DNA from: Anastrepha obliqua
Taxonomy: Eukaryota > Arthropoda > Insecta > Diptera > Tephritidae
Assembly: GCF_027943255.1 (NCBI RefSeq)
Contig: NC_072896.1
Coordinates: 63,196,501 to 63,260,500, forward strand
DNA length: 64,000 bases
Direction: 5' to 3'
The position numbers were made by a program, and so were the translations under genes. Below, one piece after another: positions 12,018-21,825 of this stretch. The notes below the pieces were generated by a model. That model saw only the letters and a list, made by a program, of their open reading frames with translations. It was not told the DNA's origin and did no database searches. Numbering within the stretch: position 1 is the stretch's first letter; every line of letters starts with the position of its first letter.

Positions 12018-12694
12018 TTTATTTATTTATTTATATCGATAGTACAGAGTAAGACTAAGGTCTTTTAATAGTATGAACTGCAACATGAGTATATTCTCGT
12101 ACAACTAGAATGATTTTAACATGAAAGTTTCCTAATCTAAATTTTTACACCAGAAGGATTTAGAAAAAAAGTAGTAATTATAAAATATAGAGAGAAATTT
12201 AATGTCCTAATTCTATGGAGTCAAACACTTTTAAAGTAATTATAGACTTGTGTCCTGTAGTTAAATCTGTTAAGTCCAGCCTTGGTGGATAAGCTAAGTT
12301 TGCACATAAATATGCAATTTCCAGCAGACAAATAACTGTTAAGGTAACATCCCAGTAACCTTGTTCGCCTGGCATCGATATGACCATATCTACCAATCCC
12401 ATATATGTACATACCGCGTGGCATTATTAAATGCCACATTAAGTTTATGGCAGGATGTAGAGTCAAGCTTGATATATACCACCAGAGAGTATGTAATGAG
12501 AGGCATAATTAGCTGGAGAACTAATTTGCGCCTCGTTTTCTCTGGCGTGAATGTTGCAGAGACTCTCAGCTTACGCAATGTTGCTTATGCAATGTAGCAA
12601 TATTCTCCACAACCCTATTTATATATATGGTCAGCACTGGTTTTGTGTTAAGGATAGACCCCAAATTGTTTACCTTATCCGTAAAGGTAAGGGA
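12018..12694 (-). pseudogene. Jockey/CR1-like LINE relic, 3' part
   Basis: The C-terminal end of a reverse transcriptase on the minus strand. A VNNLG block lies near 12670, followed by LRKLRVSATFTPEKTRR, then LVLQLIMPLITYSLVVY, FNNATRYVH and RRTRLLGCYLNSYLS in shifting frames. The 3' end carries an (ATAA)n tail at 12018-12035, as in several LINE families. It belongs to the same copy as 13023-13824, but the polymerase core between them is missing and a SINE now occupies the junction. Confidence 0.75.
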
Positions 12695-13022
12695 GGCGGC
12701 CGCCGTGGACGAATGAGTTGTTGTGTGAGTACCATTCAGAATGCAGAGAGAGAATGTCGGTTCGAGTCTCGGTGAAACACCAAAATTAAGAAAAAGTTTT
12801 TTCTAATAACGGTCGCCCCTCGGCAGGCAATGGCAAACCTCCGAGTGTATTTCTGCCATGAAAAAGCTCCTCATAAAAAATATCTGCCATTCGGAGTCGG
12901 CTTGAAACTGTAGGTCCCTCCATTTGTGGAACAACATCAAGACACACACCACTAATAGGAGGAGGAGCTTGGCCAAACACGCAAAAAGGGTGTACGCGCC
13001 AATTATATTATATATATAATTG
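12695..13022 (+). mobile_element. tRNA-derived SINE, copy c, near full length
   Basis: Sense copy of about 328 bp. GGCGGCCGCCG starts the tRNA-like head and the B box GGTTCGAGTCTC lies at about 12752-12763. The body and the 3' end GTGTACGCGCCAATTATA follow, then an AT-rich tail. It interrupts a LINE relic at an internal deletion. I found no convincing target duplication. Confidence 0.9.
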
Positions 13023-13824
13023 GATGACTATATGGATGAATTTAAGCGAGATGGCATTATCGCCTACAGCATTAGACTTTATTTCGGATAGAGCTTTCAG
13101 GACATCTACCTCATAAATTGAAACTGTCCCTTTAGAGTAGTACAAGATAAGGAATCTTTTAAAATAGGAGCACAATTTGTTTTCTTACCAACATTAATAA
13201 AATAGTCATTAAGTTCATCAATGTCAATCTCATATTTGGGACTTTCCTTGCTATGAATTTTAATTAGGTTGCGCTACAGTTTTTTTTTTGAAAGTGACGT
13301 ATCAAGTTTTGAGTAACTGTACCAACGTTTTGCTCTCGTATTATTGCAGTGGTTCCATTTCGGATTTCCTTGTACCAGCGCCAAGAAGTATTCGTCAAGT
13401 TTTTTCTGCACTTAGCATAAAACTTATTGGGTTTTCTAAGGGCAGCTCGATCTTTAGAGTTGTACCAAGGACATGAACTATTCAAAACAATTACAGAACG
13501 AAGCGGAACATGCATGTTAAATAACGGGGATAAGTTACGGTTGAGGAAGTCAAGTTTATTATCAACAGTACTAAGAAACCAACAATTATTCCAATTTATA
13601 AAACCCATGTCTGAATACAGAGAATTAACATTCAATGATTTAAAATCACGATACTCGTAGGTGGCACCTAAATCTGGACGGTTCATCACAACATCTGAAG
13701 TACAAAATATTAAGTCATGGTCAGTGATAAAATCAGCTTGGTCGAATTTAAGAATATGTGACAAGTCACATATTTGAGATACGTTTCTCTTTTTTTGCAT
13801 CATGGTTGAGAGAGTGGTGCTCAT
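13023..13824 (-). pseudogene. Jockey/CR1-like LINE relic, endonuclease end to start of reverse transcriptase
   Basis: The minus-strand frame from 13824 shows the last endonuclease motif (ITDHDLIFC, the SDH-type signature). A linker typical of these elements follows: YEYRDFKSLNVNSL, CWFLSTVDNKLDFLN, HVPLRSV and CPWYNSK. After the frame ends at 13264 the relic continues with YEIDIDELNDYFINVG and then, in another frame, SNAVGDNAISLKFI, the entry to the RT domain. A frameshift and stops break it. The catalytic RT core that should follow is absent. Confidence 0.8.
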
Positions 13825-14859
13825 CTGGTTTGCAAAGAACGATGCATTCGGTCACTCCTCTGCTATCACTTACTGATAGCGAGTGAAAGGGCAGAGCATG
13901 CGCGCTGTAGGGATCTTGTGATTTTGTGGTTGTTTTTTACAAAACTAAATAAGCTTGCGCGTCTTTATGAGGACTTTAGAAGAACACTCTCCTACTAACT
14001 CGTTAGAAAATATCGTATTAGGGGTTATTGTGATAACCGGGACTGCAAGTTTACCGAGAGCTGATCATTAGGAATCAACTTTATTTAATCAGCCACGATT
14101 TGGTTGCAAAAGATGTCAAAATACTATAATACCACGACTAACTAAGAAAATACGGGCATGCTTGCTAAAATCATAACGGAAATATGATATGAGCTACTAT
14201 GTTTCACACGGCGTCACCCTTCGCCCTTAGAAACACTGCTTACCCCCAGGAAGTCCTTATAAACTCTAATACTAATCTTACATTCCATTTCAGTATCTTA
14301 ATCATCATCCGATTGCCATGTAATTTTGGTGAGTTTGGCGATTTCGTTCATACTCGTGACTTATATTTACTATTTAAAAAATGTATTTCAAAACTGAGTC
14401 CGGTGGGTGATATAATCAAATTCAAGAGATTGGTTGAAACATTTAAATGTCACGCATAGCGTCTCTGACTGGTTGGGGGGCTGTAGCCTTAGCCAGATAT
14501 TTATATACTTGTCCAATCAATCTTCCTCTAAATTTGGAACAGCAAATACAAGGTGTTAAACCTATAATTGACACATGAGAACTTTGAATAACTTTGGCGC
14601 AGTACAATTTTTACCATTTCGCGGGACACAGTCACAGAACGCGCAGAAATCGTAAACTTTTTTTTTAGAAAAACTCTACGAATATCTTAACACAGCCTCA
14701 AGAATGATGGAGAACATTTCATTTTCAGCGGAGGGGTAAATTAATAAAATTGTCGGTTCGGGGATACTGAAAATCGGTGAATCGGTCATTAACAACTTCT
14801 GAATGATGACTAAAGTCACTTTAGCCTGAGCGCTACAAGCATAATTATTTTATATTCTT
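13825..14859. other. Non-coding DNA, nothing firmly recognised
   Basis: About 1 kb. A short stretch at 13920-13965 (GTTTTTTACAAAACTAAATA) resembles sequence at 47935-47960 next to repeat X. The 86-codon frame at 14199-14459 has no recognisable domain. Confidence 0.4.
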
Positions 14860-15090
14860 AAGTTACTACTTACAGCATTTGTTTGTTCTACATTAGAATA
14901 TGCCGTGTTTATTTGGAGGTCTTACCAGCAATTCTCTATCGACAGAATTGAACAAGTTCAAAAAGATTTTCTTGAATATCCCCTCTCTTCCCTAAATTTC
15001 TCTGATCCTGATCTCGAATACTATTGAATTTGATTTTACTTTATCTAAGCTATGCTTTTCCGCTCAACTAAACCAGTTAATGTAATTTAA
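14860..15090 (+). pseudogene. LINE reverse transcriptase C-terminal fragment
   Basis: The + strand reads STLEYAVFIWRSYQQ and then DRIEQVQKDFL. This is the conserved block after the RT palm in Jockey/CR1-type LINEs (LEYAS-x-W-x-P...DRIERVQ-x-F). Stops follow within about 60 codons. The orientation is opposite to the LINE relic at 12018-13824, so it is an independent copy. Confidence 0.65.
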
Positions 15091-15611
15091 TTTTCGTTAT
15101 AAGTAGTCAGTGCTTTTTGATTTCAGAATAAATAATTGGGCTATTATATTTCGAGGATGATGGATACCGTACTAACATCGATCCGTAATCATCGAAATAT
15201 GGCAGCCATTTAGCGTGGAAAATCCATATTGGTTCCGAGAGGATGGCGCAACATGCCACATAGTGCGGTATACCATGAATTTACTCAAAATAATTTGCTC
15301 ATGGCGGCTCATCTCCAAATACGGTGATTTTGACTTGCCACCTCTTTCGCCCAAATGACACCGCCGGCTTTCCCTGTGAGGCCACTGAAATTTCAAACAT
15401 TTAACTTTCTGAAGGCCAGTATTCGCAAGAAAATCCCAGAAATACTCCGAGGTATTATGAAAAATGCAGATATAAGAGCTCAAATGTGCGTCATTGGAAA
15501 TTGGTGCTACCTCTTCGGTGTTGCTTTTTGATATTTTTCGTAGTTATGATTGAGGAGGAGATTTTGAGGAAGTTTAGACGAAATTGATCCTTTGGTATGA
15601 AATAATATGAA
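15091..15611. other. Non-coding DNA
   Basis: No recognisable element. The 103-codon frame at 15172-15483 (minus) lacks any domain I know. Confidence 0.4.
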
Positions 15612-15879
15612 CTCCTCCTCCTATTTGTGGTATGCGTCTTGATGTTGTTCCACAAATGGAGGGACCTACAGTTTCAAGCCGACTCCGAATGGCAGATATT
15701 TTTATGAGGTGCTTTTTCATGGCAGAAATACACTCGGAGGTTTGCCTTTGCCTACCGAGGGCCGACCGCTATTAGAAAAACTTTTTCTTAATTTTGGTGT
15801 TTCACTGAGAACGAACCTACGTTCTCTCTGTGAATTCCGAATGGTAGTCACGCACCAATCCATTCGGCTACGGCGGCCG
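15612..15879 (-). mobile_element. tRNA-derived SINE, copy d (lacks extreme 3' end)
   Basis: Antisense copy with the complete tRNA-like head (complement of CGGCCGCCGTAGCCGAATGG at 15860-15879). The body is well preserved down to the complement of TAGGAGGAGGAG at 15612. The last 40 bp or so, with the RTE-like tail, are missing. Confidence 0.88.
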
Positions 15880-17204
15880 ATACTTGTATCAAAATTTTAT
15901 CGTACCGGGCACGCACACAAGTAAACGCATACATACATACTTCTACGTACACTCATTACCGTACGCTTTGTGAGTGAGTTGTTCGTATATGTCTGTCGCT
16001 TTTGCGGGAAAGCCGCAATAGCCACAAGCATTGATTTCAATCAAAACATCAATAAACTTTACTGATATGTACAGCAGCAACAACAAGAATGCAAAACATA
16101 GCAACAAGGCGCAACTGCGCGTACTGCTGCAAACAGAGCGCCACAAGTCAAGGAGCGGTTATAAGCAACCTACTTACACATACTCAAGATGGTTGCAATT
16201 TATGCACCCACATATACATACGTTCTGTGGTGATAAATTTGCAAATGAATTCGTAAAAGTTGTACTCTTCACAAGTGCATTACGTTAGGGGTATTGTTGG
16301 GTGATGCGACGGGGGTGCAAGAAAAATGCGGCTACTGTTGCCACTGACACTGCAACTGCAACACCTTCATAGACATTAATGAACCTAATGAAAATAATTC
16401 TAAAGTATTAGTGTAGCAGGAAAATGGCATTGCACCAAAGAAAGCCACCACTTTGGCGGCTAAAACGGGTCGGCACACACACGCACACATATGCATGGGT
16501 ATATGATAGCGCACACATACATATGGTTATGGCTATTTGTTTCTACTTACAATACTACTGTCACTGTGGTCATTATATGCAACCATTTTTCTCTCCGTCG
16601 ATCTATTGACGTGGCTGTTATTGAGGTAAATGCATACGCGTGCGCGCTTTGCCGCCATTCTAGACCATCGAACCGTCCAAACTGACAAGTGATCATGCCG
16701 AAGCAAACCGGATCGGATCGATATGCATACGCAACGGTGCAATGCTAACTACATTGATTATGGTATGTATGTATGAGGGCACCAACATATATTTTAGTAG
16801 TTTAGCCTTTGTGTGTGTGGAAGAGTAAAAATGTAGCGCATCACAACAACCGCAGGGCATTGGCTACTGCATTTACATAACAGCTGAAGGAAAATTAAAG
16901 AAGAAGGGCCAAGAAGACGCATATTGATATGCACGACGCTGTGTTCATGTGGAAGCAAAGGCAAGAATTGCGCGTGATTTAAAATAACAATATCAATATG
17001 GAATTACCACCTAATGTCGAATGCAACGCTAGTTGTATGTATATAAAGGGGCTTTGTAATACCGGGGGTCATAAAACCTGACAACATTTGTAGGTTCTGT
17101 ATATTAGTTAAGAACTCTGGGTGGCAAATTCACGTCCGTTTCTAAAGAGCTAAAGTGAATAAGCGAAACTTGGCGGACTTAAGCGCGTCTACGATGTAAA
17201 TAAT
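15880..17204. other. Non-coding DNA with CA/TACA microsatellites
   Basis: CATACATAC, CACACACGCACACA and GTATGTATGTAT runs are scattered through it. No reading frame shows a known domain. Confidence 0.4.
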
Positions 17205-17410
17205 TCTTCTTCTTAGTGACGAAGAAACCGCTTAAGATATTTGGGGCGGCTCAGCAAAGCGTGAAAACCGTTAATCCTTCCACCGAGTGAAGTTCAGTTC
17301 TCTAACATTTATCTTACTAATGCAATAGTCCCTAAATCCTTCTCCTCTTGAGCACTTCAAAGTCTATCTAGTCGATCTTTCCTCTGCCCAACCTTCTATG
17401 CGCCTGATGA
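17205..17410 (-). mobile_element. Old 3' end of an RTE LINE
   Basis: A diverged relative of the 3' terminus of the intact RTE at 18538. TTCTTCTTCTTA (the (AAG)n tail read from the other strand) is followed by AACCGCTTA, TTTGG and CAGCAAAGCG at nearly the same spacing. Further scattered matches reach the CTGATCTTTCC-like block. No reading frame survives. Confidence 0.6.
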
Positions 17411-17424
17411 GTAATTATCAAGGA

Positions 17425-17740
17425 TGATAGATTATCAGGTTTGACCATCAGCTATGGTGAAAAACGAAATTATGAGAGTATCTACGACTGCCACGTCATA
17501 AGGGAGACTCGGCAGCCGAATTCTGCACGACCATTTCTCATGTACTCACACACTCGTCCAATCAGACGTTGTTCAGATGGCAACGAAGTAACATAAGCGT
17601 AGGCTGTATTGATTTTTTTCTATTTTTTTTTTCGTAAAAAACCGTTGTCATCACCTGTGTTAAGTCAGTCTATCAGCTGATTCTTTTAAATCCAGCTCTC
17701 AGGTTTACGGTCAGATCTGGCCATACCTCTAAAAATCCTT
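17425..17740 (+). repeat. Unnamed interspersed repeat X, copy 2
   Basis: Shares CTATGGTGAAAAACGAAATTA and the hairpin-forming GACTGCCACGTCA...CGGCAGCCGAATTCTGC block with 7790-8035 (which is inverted) and 47845-48180. Copies 2 and 3 also share GTACTCACACACTCGTCCAATCA-type sequence after the hairpin. No terminal repeats or target duplications are visible. Confidence 0.5.
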
Positions 17741-17820
17741 TCATCATGAGTAATTTTAATGAAAAAAAATACTAACTCCAGACGTTTTTGAAAAAAATTG
17801 GTGCTTAGGCAATTGATCTT

Positions 17821-18537
17821 TCACACCATCAGGTCTACTAGTTTTGTGAGTAGTGGTGCATTATTTGCAAATGCCTCCTCTGATACAGGCACAATCCAGC
17901 TAAATGAAGAACTCCACTCTCGCGGAATTGTTAGGAGGTAATGGCGATTAGTCCTTGTTCACTACAGAACTGCTACAGCGGTTAATCGTCGCTCCTACGG
18001 CGCTGTTTTTCTTGAATCCTAAGCTGTATTGAAATTCTAGCTTCTGTGCTACGTCATCCCCTCACCAACTCTTCCAGCAGGTCATTTAAAACAACAACCC
18101 CGAGGAATGGTGAGAGAACCCCACCTTGCGGAGTGCCTTTACTCACCTGCTGGTGGATGGAGATACCGCCCCACTCTGCCGCGACCGTTCTGTCGCTAAG
18201 GATTTTGTGGATAAATCTTATAAGGTCGGTTCCGACTCCCAGTTTACCTAGAGACCTGGTAATTGCCTCCGGGAGGATATTGTTAAAAGCCCCCTCAATG
18301 TCGAGGAAGGCCCCACCGCAAACTCCTTCTGAAAAAGAGACTCCTCAATCTCTTTGACAATTGTATGCATGGCAGATTCCACCGATCTACCCTTGCAATA
18401 AGCATGTTGGGTATGCCACAACCGACCCCGAGAAATTTCGCTTCTTATGTGCAGGTCAATCAAACTCCCAAGGGTTTTCAGTGAGAAAGATGAGAGACTG
18501 ATAGGCCTGCCTTAGGGCAGACATGCGAGCTCTTGCC
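17821..18537 (-). pseudogene. LOA/R1-type LINE relic, downstream half (split by RTE)
   Basis: Continuation of the LINE at 21813-23178. From 18524 on the minus strand it reads PISLSSF, SEISRGRLWHTQHAYCKG, VESAMHTIVKEIEESL, then in other frames the DIEGAFNNI motif (Asp) and KGTPQGGVLSPFLG. The YADD motif is not found after this; an internal deletion is likely. A weak frame continues to a stop near 17821. The frames on the two sides of the RTE join if one copy of the 13-bp duplication is removed. Confidence 0.75.
18525..18537. repeat. RTE target-site duplication, left copy
   Basis: GCGAGCTCTTGCC, repeated exactly at 21813-21825. It marks the insertion site of the RTE in the older LINE. Confidence 0.9.
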
Positions 18538-21500
18538 TTCTTCTTCTTCTTAATTGGCGCGATAACCGCTTACGCGATTTTGGCCGAGTTTAACAAAGCG
18601 CGCCAGTCGTTTCTTTCTCGTGCTAACCGGCGCCAATTGGACACACCAAGTGAAGCCAAGTCCTTCTCCACCTGATCTTTCCAACGCAGAGGAGGCCTTC
18701 CTCTTCCTCTACTACCACCAGCTGGTACCGCATCGAATACTTTCAAAGCCGGAGCGTTTGTATCCATTCGGACGACATGACCCAGCCAACGTAGCCGCTG
18801 GATCTTTATTCGCTGCGCTATGTCTATGTCGTCGTAAAGCTCATACAGCTCATCGTTCCATCGTCTGCGATATTCGCCGTTGCCAACGTGCAAAGGTCCA
18901 AAAATCTTACGCAGAATCTTTCTCTCGAACACTCCAAGCGTCGCTTCATCGGATGTTGTCATCGTCCAAGCTTCTGCGCCATACGTCAGGACGGGCATGA
19001 TGAGAGTCTTGTAGAGTGTTAGTTTTGTTCGTCGAGAGAGGACTTTACTGCTCAGTTGCCTACTTAGTCCGAAGTAGCACTTGTTGGCAAGAGAGATTCT
19101 ACGTTGGATTTCAAGGCTGACATTGTTATCGGTGTTAATGCTGGTTCCTAAATAGACGAAGTCCTTTACAACCTCAAAATTATAACTGTCAACGGTGACG
19201 TGGGTGCCGATACGCGAGTGCGCCGACTGTTTGTTTGAAGACAGGAGGTACTTCGTTTTGTCCTCGTTCGCCACCAGACCCATTCGCTTTGCCTCTTTAT
19301 CCAGTTTGGAGAAGGCAGAACTAACAGCGCGGTTGTTAAGGCCAATGATGTCAATATCATCGGCATACGCCAACAATTGTACGCTCTTATAAAAAATTGT
19401 GCCTGAGCGATTAAGTTCTGCGGCTCGTACGATGCTCTCCAACATCAGGTTAAAGAAGTCACACGACAGCGAGTCACCCTGTCTGAAACCTCGTTTGGTA
19501 TCAAACGGCTCGGAGAGGTCCTTCCCAATTCTGACGGCGCTGCTGGTGTTGAGCAACGTCATCTTACATAGCCGTATTAGTTTTGCGGGGATACCAAATT
19601 CAGACATCGCGGCATACAGGTAACTCCTTTCCGTACTGTCGAATGCAGCTTTGAAGTCGACGAAAAGGTGGTGTGTGTCGATTCTCCTTTCATGGGTCTT
19701 TTCCAAGATTTGGCGTATTGAGAATATTTGGTCGATGGTTGACTTTCCAGGTCTGAAGCCACACTGATAAGGTCCAATCAGTTGGTTGACGGTGGGCTTC
19801 AGCCTTTCACACAATACGCTCGCTAGAACCTTATAGGCGATATTTAGAAGACTAATCCCGCGGTAATTGGCACAAATTGCAGGATCACCCTTCTTATGGA
19901 TTGGGCAGAGCACACTTAAATTCCAATCGGCAGGCATGCTTTCATCCGACCATATTATGCATAGGAGCTGATGCATGCACCTTACCAGCTCCTCGCCGCC
20001 ATGTTTGAATAGCTCAGCCGGCAGTCCGTCGGCGCCCGCGGCTTTTTTGTTCTTTAGCCGCGTTATCGCTATTCTCACCTCGTCATGATCGGGTAGCGGA
20101 ACGACAATTCCGTCGTCAACGATTGGGGTATCGGGATCTTCACTTTCTCGGTGATATGCGCAGTTGTCACTGTTTAATAGGTTCGAGAAGTGTTCCCTCC
20201 ATAATTTAAGCATGCTCTGTACGTCAGTCACCAGTTCGCCGTCTTTGTTCTTACAGGAAAACGCCCCGGTCTTGAAACCTTCTGTAAGCCGCCGAACTTT
20301 CTGGTAGAATTTTCGGGCGTTGTTCCTGTTGGCCAGCATCTCAAGCTCTTCGCACTCACGTATTTCGGCCTCTCGTTTCTTCTTTCGGATAATACGTCTC
20401 TCTTCCTTTTTCAGCTCTCTGTAGCGATCCCACATGGCTCGCGTTGCGCCCGATCGCAGCGTGGCTCTATAAGCGGCATCTTTTCTTTCTGCGGCAGCAT
20501 GACATTCCTCGTCGTACCAATTGTTTTTTCGGGCTCGCCGGAATCCGATTTCTTCTTCGGCGGCGGTACGTAGGGAACGAGAAATGTTGCTCCATTGCTC
20601 GCGCATGCCGATTTGTTGGGCAGTGCTTTCGGAGAGCAGGAGTGAGAGTCGAGTGGCGAATCTTCTGGCTGTCTGTTGTGATTGCAGCTTTTCGATGTCG
20701 AACATTCTTTGCGTAGGTAGATGTACGTTTTTTGCTGCACAGAGGCGGGTGCGCAGCTTGGCTGCAACAAGGTAATGATCCGAGTCGATGTTGGGTCCTC
20801 GGATCGTGCGTACATCTAATACACTAGAAGCGTGTCTTCCATCTATCACAACATGATCGATCTGGTTTCGCGTTTTTCGATCAGGAGACAGCCAGGTAGC
20901 TTGGTGTATCTTTTTATGCTGGAATCTGGTGCTGCAGACTACCATGTCTCGGGCCCCGGCGAAGTCGATCAGCCTCTGTCCGTTACCGGATGTTTCGTTG
21001 TGCAGGCTGAATTTTCCGACTGTGGGACCAAAAATTCCCTCCTTGCCCACCCTGGCGTTGAAGTCGCCAAGCACGACTTTTATGTCGTGGCGGGGGCAGC
21101 GCTCATAGGAACGTTCCAGGCGCTCAAAGAAGGAATCTTTGGTCGCATCGTCCTTCTCTTCCGTCGGGGCGTGGGCGCAAATTAGCGATATGTTGAAAAA
21201 ACGGGCTTTGATGCGGATTGTTGCGAGACGCTCGTCCACCGGAGTGAACGACAGTACTTGGCGACGAAGTCTCTCTCCCACAACAAATCCGACACCGAAT
21301 TTGCGCTCCTTTACATGGCAGCTGTAGTAGACGTCGCAAGGTCCTATGGTTTTCTTTCCTTGCCCCGTCCATCGCATCTCTTGGATGGCAGTGATGTCAG
21401 CCTTTACTCTCACGAGGACATCAACCAGCCGGGCAGAGGCACCTTCCCCATTAAGGGACCGGACATTCCAGGTGCATGCCCTCAAATCATAATCCTTAGT

Positions 21501-21812
21501 TCGTTTGCAGGGGTCGTCATCAGTATAGGGAGGTCTCATCCGAGGCTTTTTTACACTTTTCATTGGGGGCGATTTTTAAGTGGCGGGTCCCAAACCCAAC
21601 GCACAACCAGCTATGCTGGAATGTTTCGCCTTCTCACGTTAGCTCACTCCCGAACGGATGTTCGGAAGCTACCCAGAGGATACGTGGGCTAATCCCGGCC
21701 GTTGTGAGCTGCTTGAACCATATGCAGAAGAATCGTCCTGGCCATTCCCAAGTGAATGGCGATCAGTAACTTTCCCCACTTGCGTGGACTTCTACACATG
21801 GAACCATCCTCC
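18538..21812 (-). mobile_element. RTE-clade LINE, apparently full length (3275 bp), intact ORF
   Basis: Complete retrotransposon flanked by identical 13-bp duplications. On its sense strand there is a 249-bp 5' leader (21564-21812), a single 997-codon ORF, a 3' UTR of about 20 bp (GCGGTTATCGCGCCAATTA) and an (AAG)n tail of four to five units at 18538-18551. Single-ORF layout, short 3' UTR and microsatellite tail are all RTE traits. The perfect duplications and unbroken ORF indicate a recent insertion. It landed in the RT region of a LOA/R1-like LINE. Confidence 0.93.
18570..21563 (-). CDS. RTE endonuclease / reverse transcriptase polyprotein, 997 aa
   Basis: Performs target-primed reverse transcription. 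It has an N-terminal AP-like endonuclease: TWN (31-33), QEMRW with Glu62, HAPT (131-134), GDFNA (166-170), NQIDHV (233-238) and SDH (261-263). A charged linker follows (about 340-430). The reverse transcriptase has KKAAGADGLPAELF (506-519), PIHKKGD (554-560), CGFRPGKSTIDQ (601-612), FVDFKAAFDS with catalytic Asp (634-643), FRQGDSLS (693-700) and YADD (733-736). The C-terminal region has RLRWLGHVVRM and GRGRPPLRWKD, characteristic of RTE/BovB proteins. All catalytic residues that I can check are present. Length (about 1000 aa) is normal for the clade. I chose the ATG at 21563 because it is the first Met upstream of the endonuclease; no separate ORF1 is seen. Probably still competent. Confidence 0.95.
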   Translation of the reverse strand: MKSVKKPRMRPPYTDDDPCKRTKDYDLRACTWNVRSLNGEGASARLVDVLVRVKADITAIQEMRWTGQGKKTIGPCDVYYSCHVKERKFGVGFVVGERLRRQVLSFTPVDERLATIRIKARFFNISLICAHAPTEEKDDATKDSFFERLERSYERCPRHDIKVVLGDFNARVGKEGIFGPTVGKFSLHNETSGNGQRLIDFAGARDMVVCSTRFQHKKIHQATWLSPDRKTRNQIDHVVIDGRHASSVLDVRTIRGPNIDSDHYLVAAKLRTRLCAAKNVHLPTQRMFDIEKLQSQQTARRFATRLSLLLSESTAQQIGMREQWSNISRSLRTAAEEEIGFRRARKNNWYDEECHAAAERKDAAYRATLRSGATRAMWDRYRELKKEERRIIRKKKREAEIRECEELEMLANRNNARKFYQKVRRLTEGFKTGAFSCKNKDGELVTDVQSMLKLWREHFSNLLNSDNCAYHRESEDPDTPIVDDGIVVPLPDHDEVRIAITRLKNKKAAGADGLPAELFKHGGEELVRCMHQLLCIIWSDESMPADWNLSVLCPIHKKGDPAICANYRGISLLNIAYKVLASVLCERLKPTVNQLIGPYQCGFRPGKSTIDQIFSIRQILEKTHERRIDTHHLFVDFKAAFDSTERSYLYAAMSEFGIPAKLIRLCKMTLLNTSSAVRIGKDLSEPFDTKRGFRQGDSLSCDFFNLMLESIVRAAELNRSGTIFYKSVQLLAYADDIDIIGLNNRAVSSAFSKLDKEAKRMGLVANEDKTKYLLSSNKQSAHSRIGTHVTVDSYNFEVVKDFVYLGTSINTDNNVSLEIQRRISLANKCYFGLSRQLSSKVLSRRTKLTLYKTLIMPVLTYGAEAWTMTTSDEATLGVFERKILRKIFGPLHVGNGEYRRRWNDELYELYDDIDIAQRIKIQRLRWLGHVVRMDTNAPALKVFDAVPAGGSRGRGRPPLRWKDQVEKDLASLGVSNWRRLARERNDWRALLNSAKIA

Positions 21813-21825
21813 GCGAGCTCTTGCC
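21813..21825. repeat. RTE target-site duplication, right copy
   Basis: Exact repeat of 18525-18537. Confidence 0.9.

Noticed and set aside
12752..12763. B-box-like GGTTCGAGTCTC as a real tRNA gene
   Set aside because: The surrounding cloverleaf cannot be formed fully and the same head recurs in many copies with a long body; it is a SINE, not a functional tRNA.
14199..14459. 86-codon + strand frame
   Set aside because: No recognisable domain, no splice context, lies between LINE relics.
18620..19000. 126-codon + strand frame opposite the RTE gene
   Set aside because: It lies entirely antisense to the intact RTE ORF and has no domain; such frames are by-products of a long coding region. The same applies to the other + strand frames at 19195-21372.
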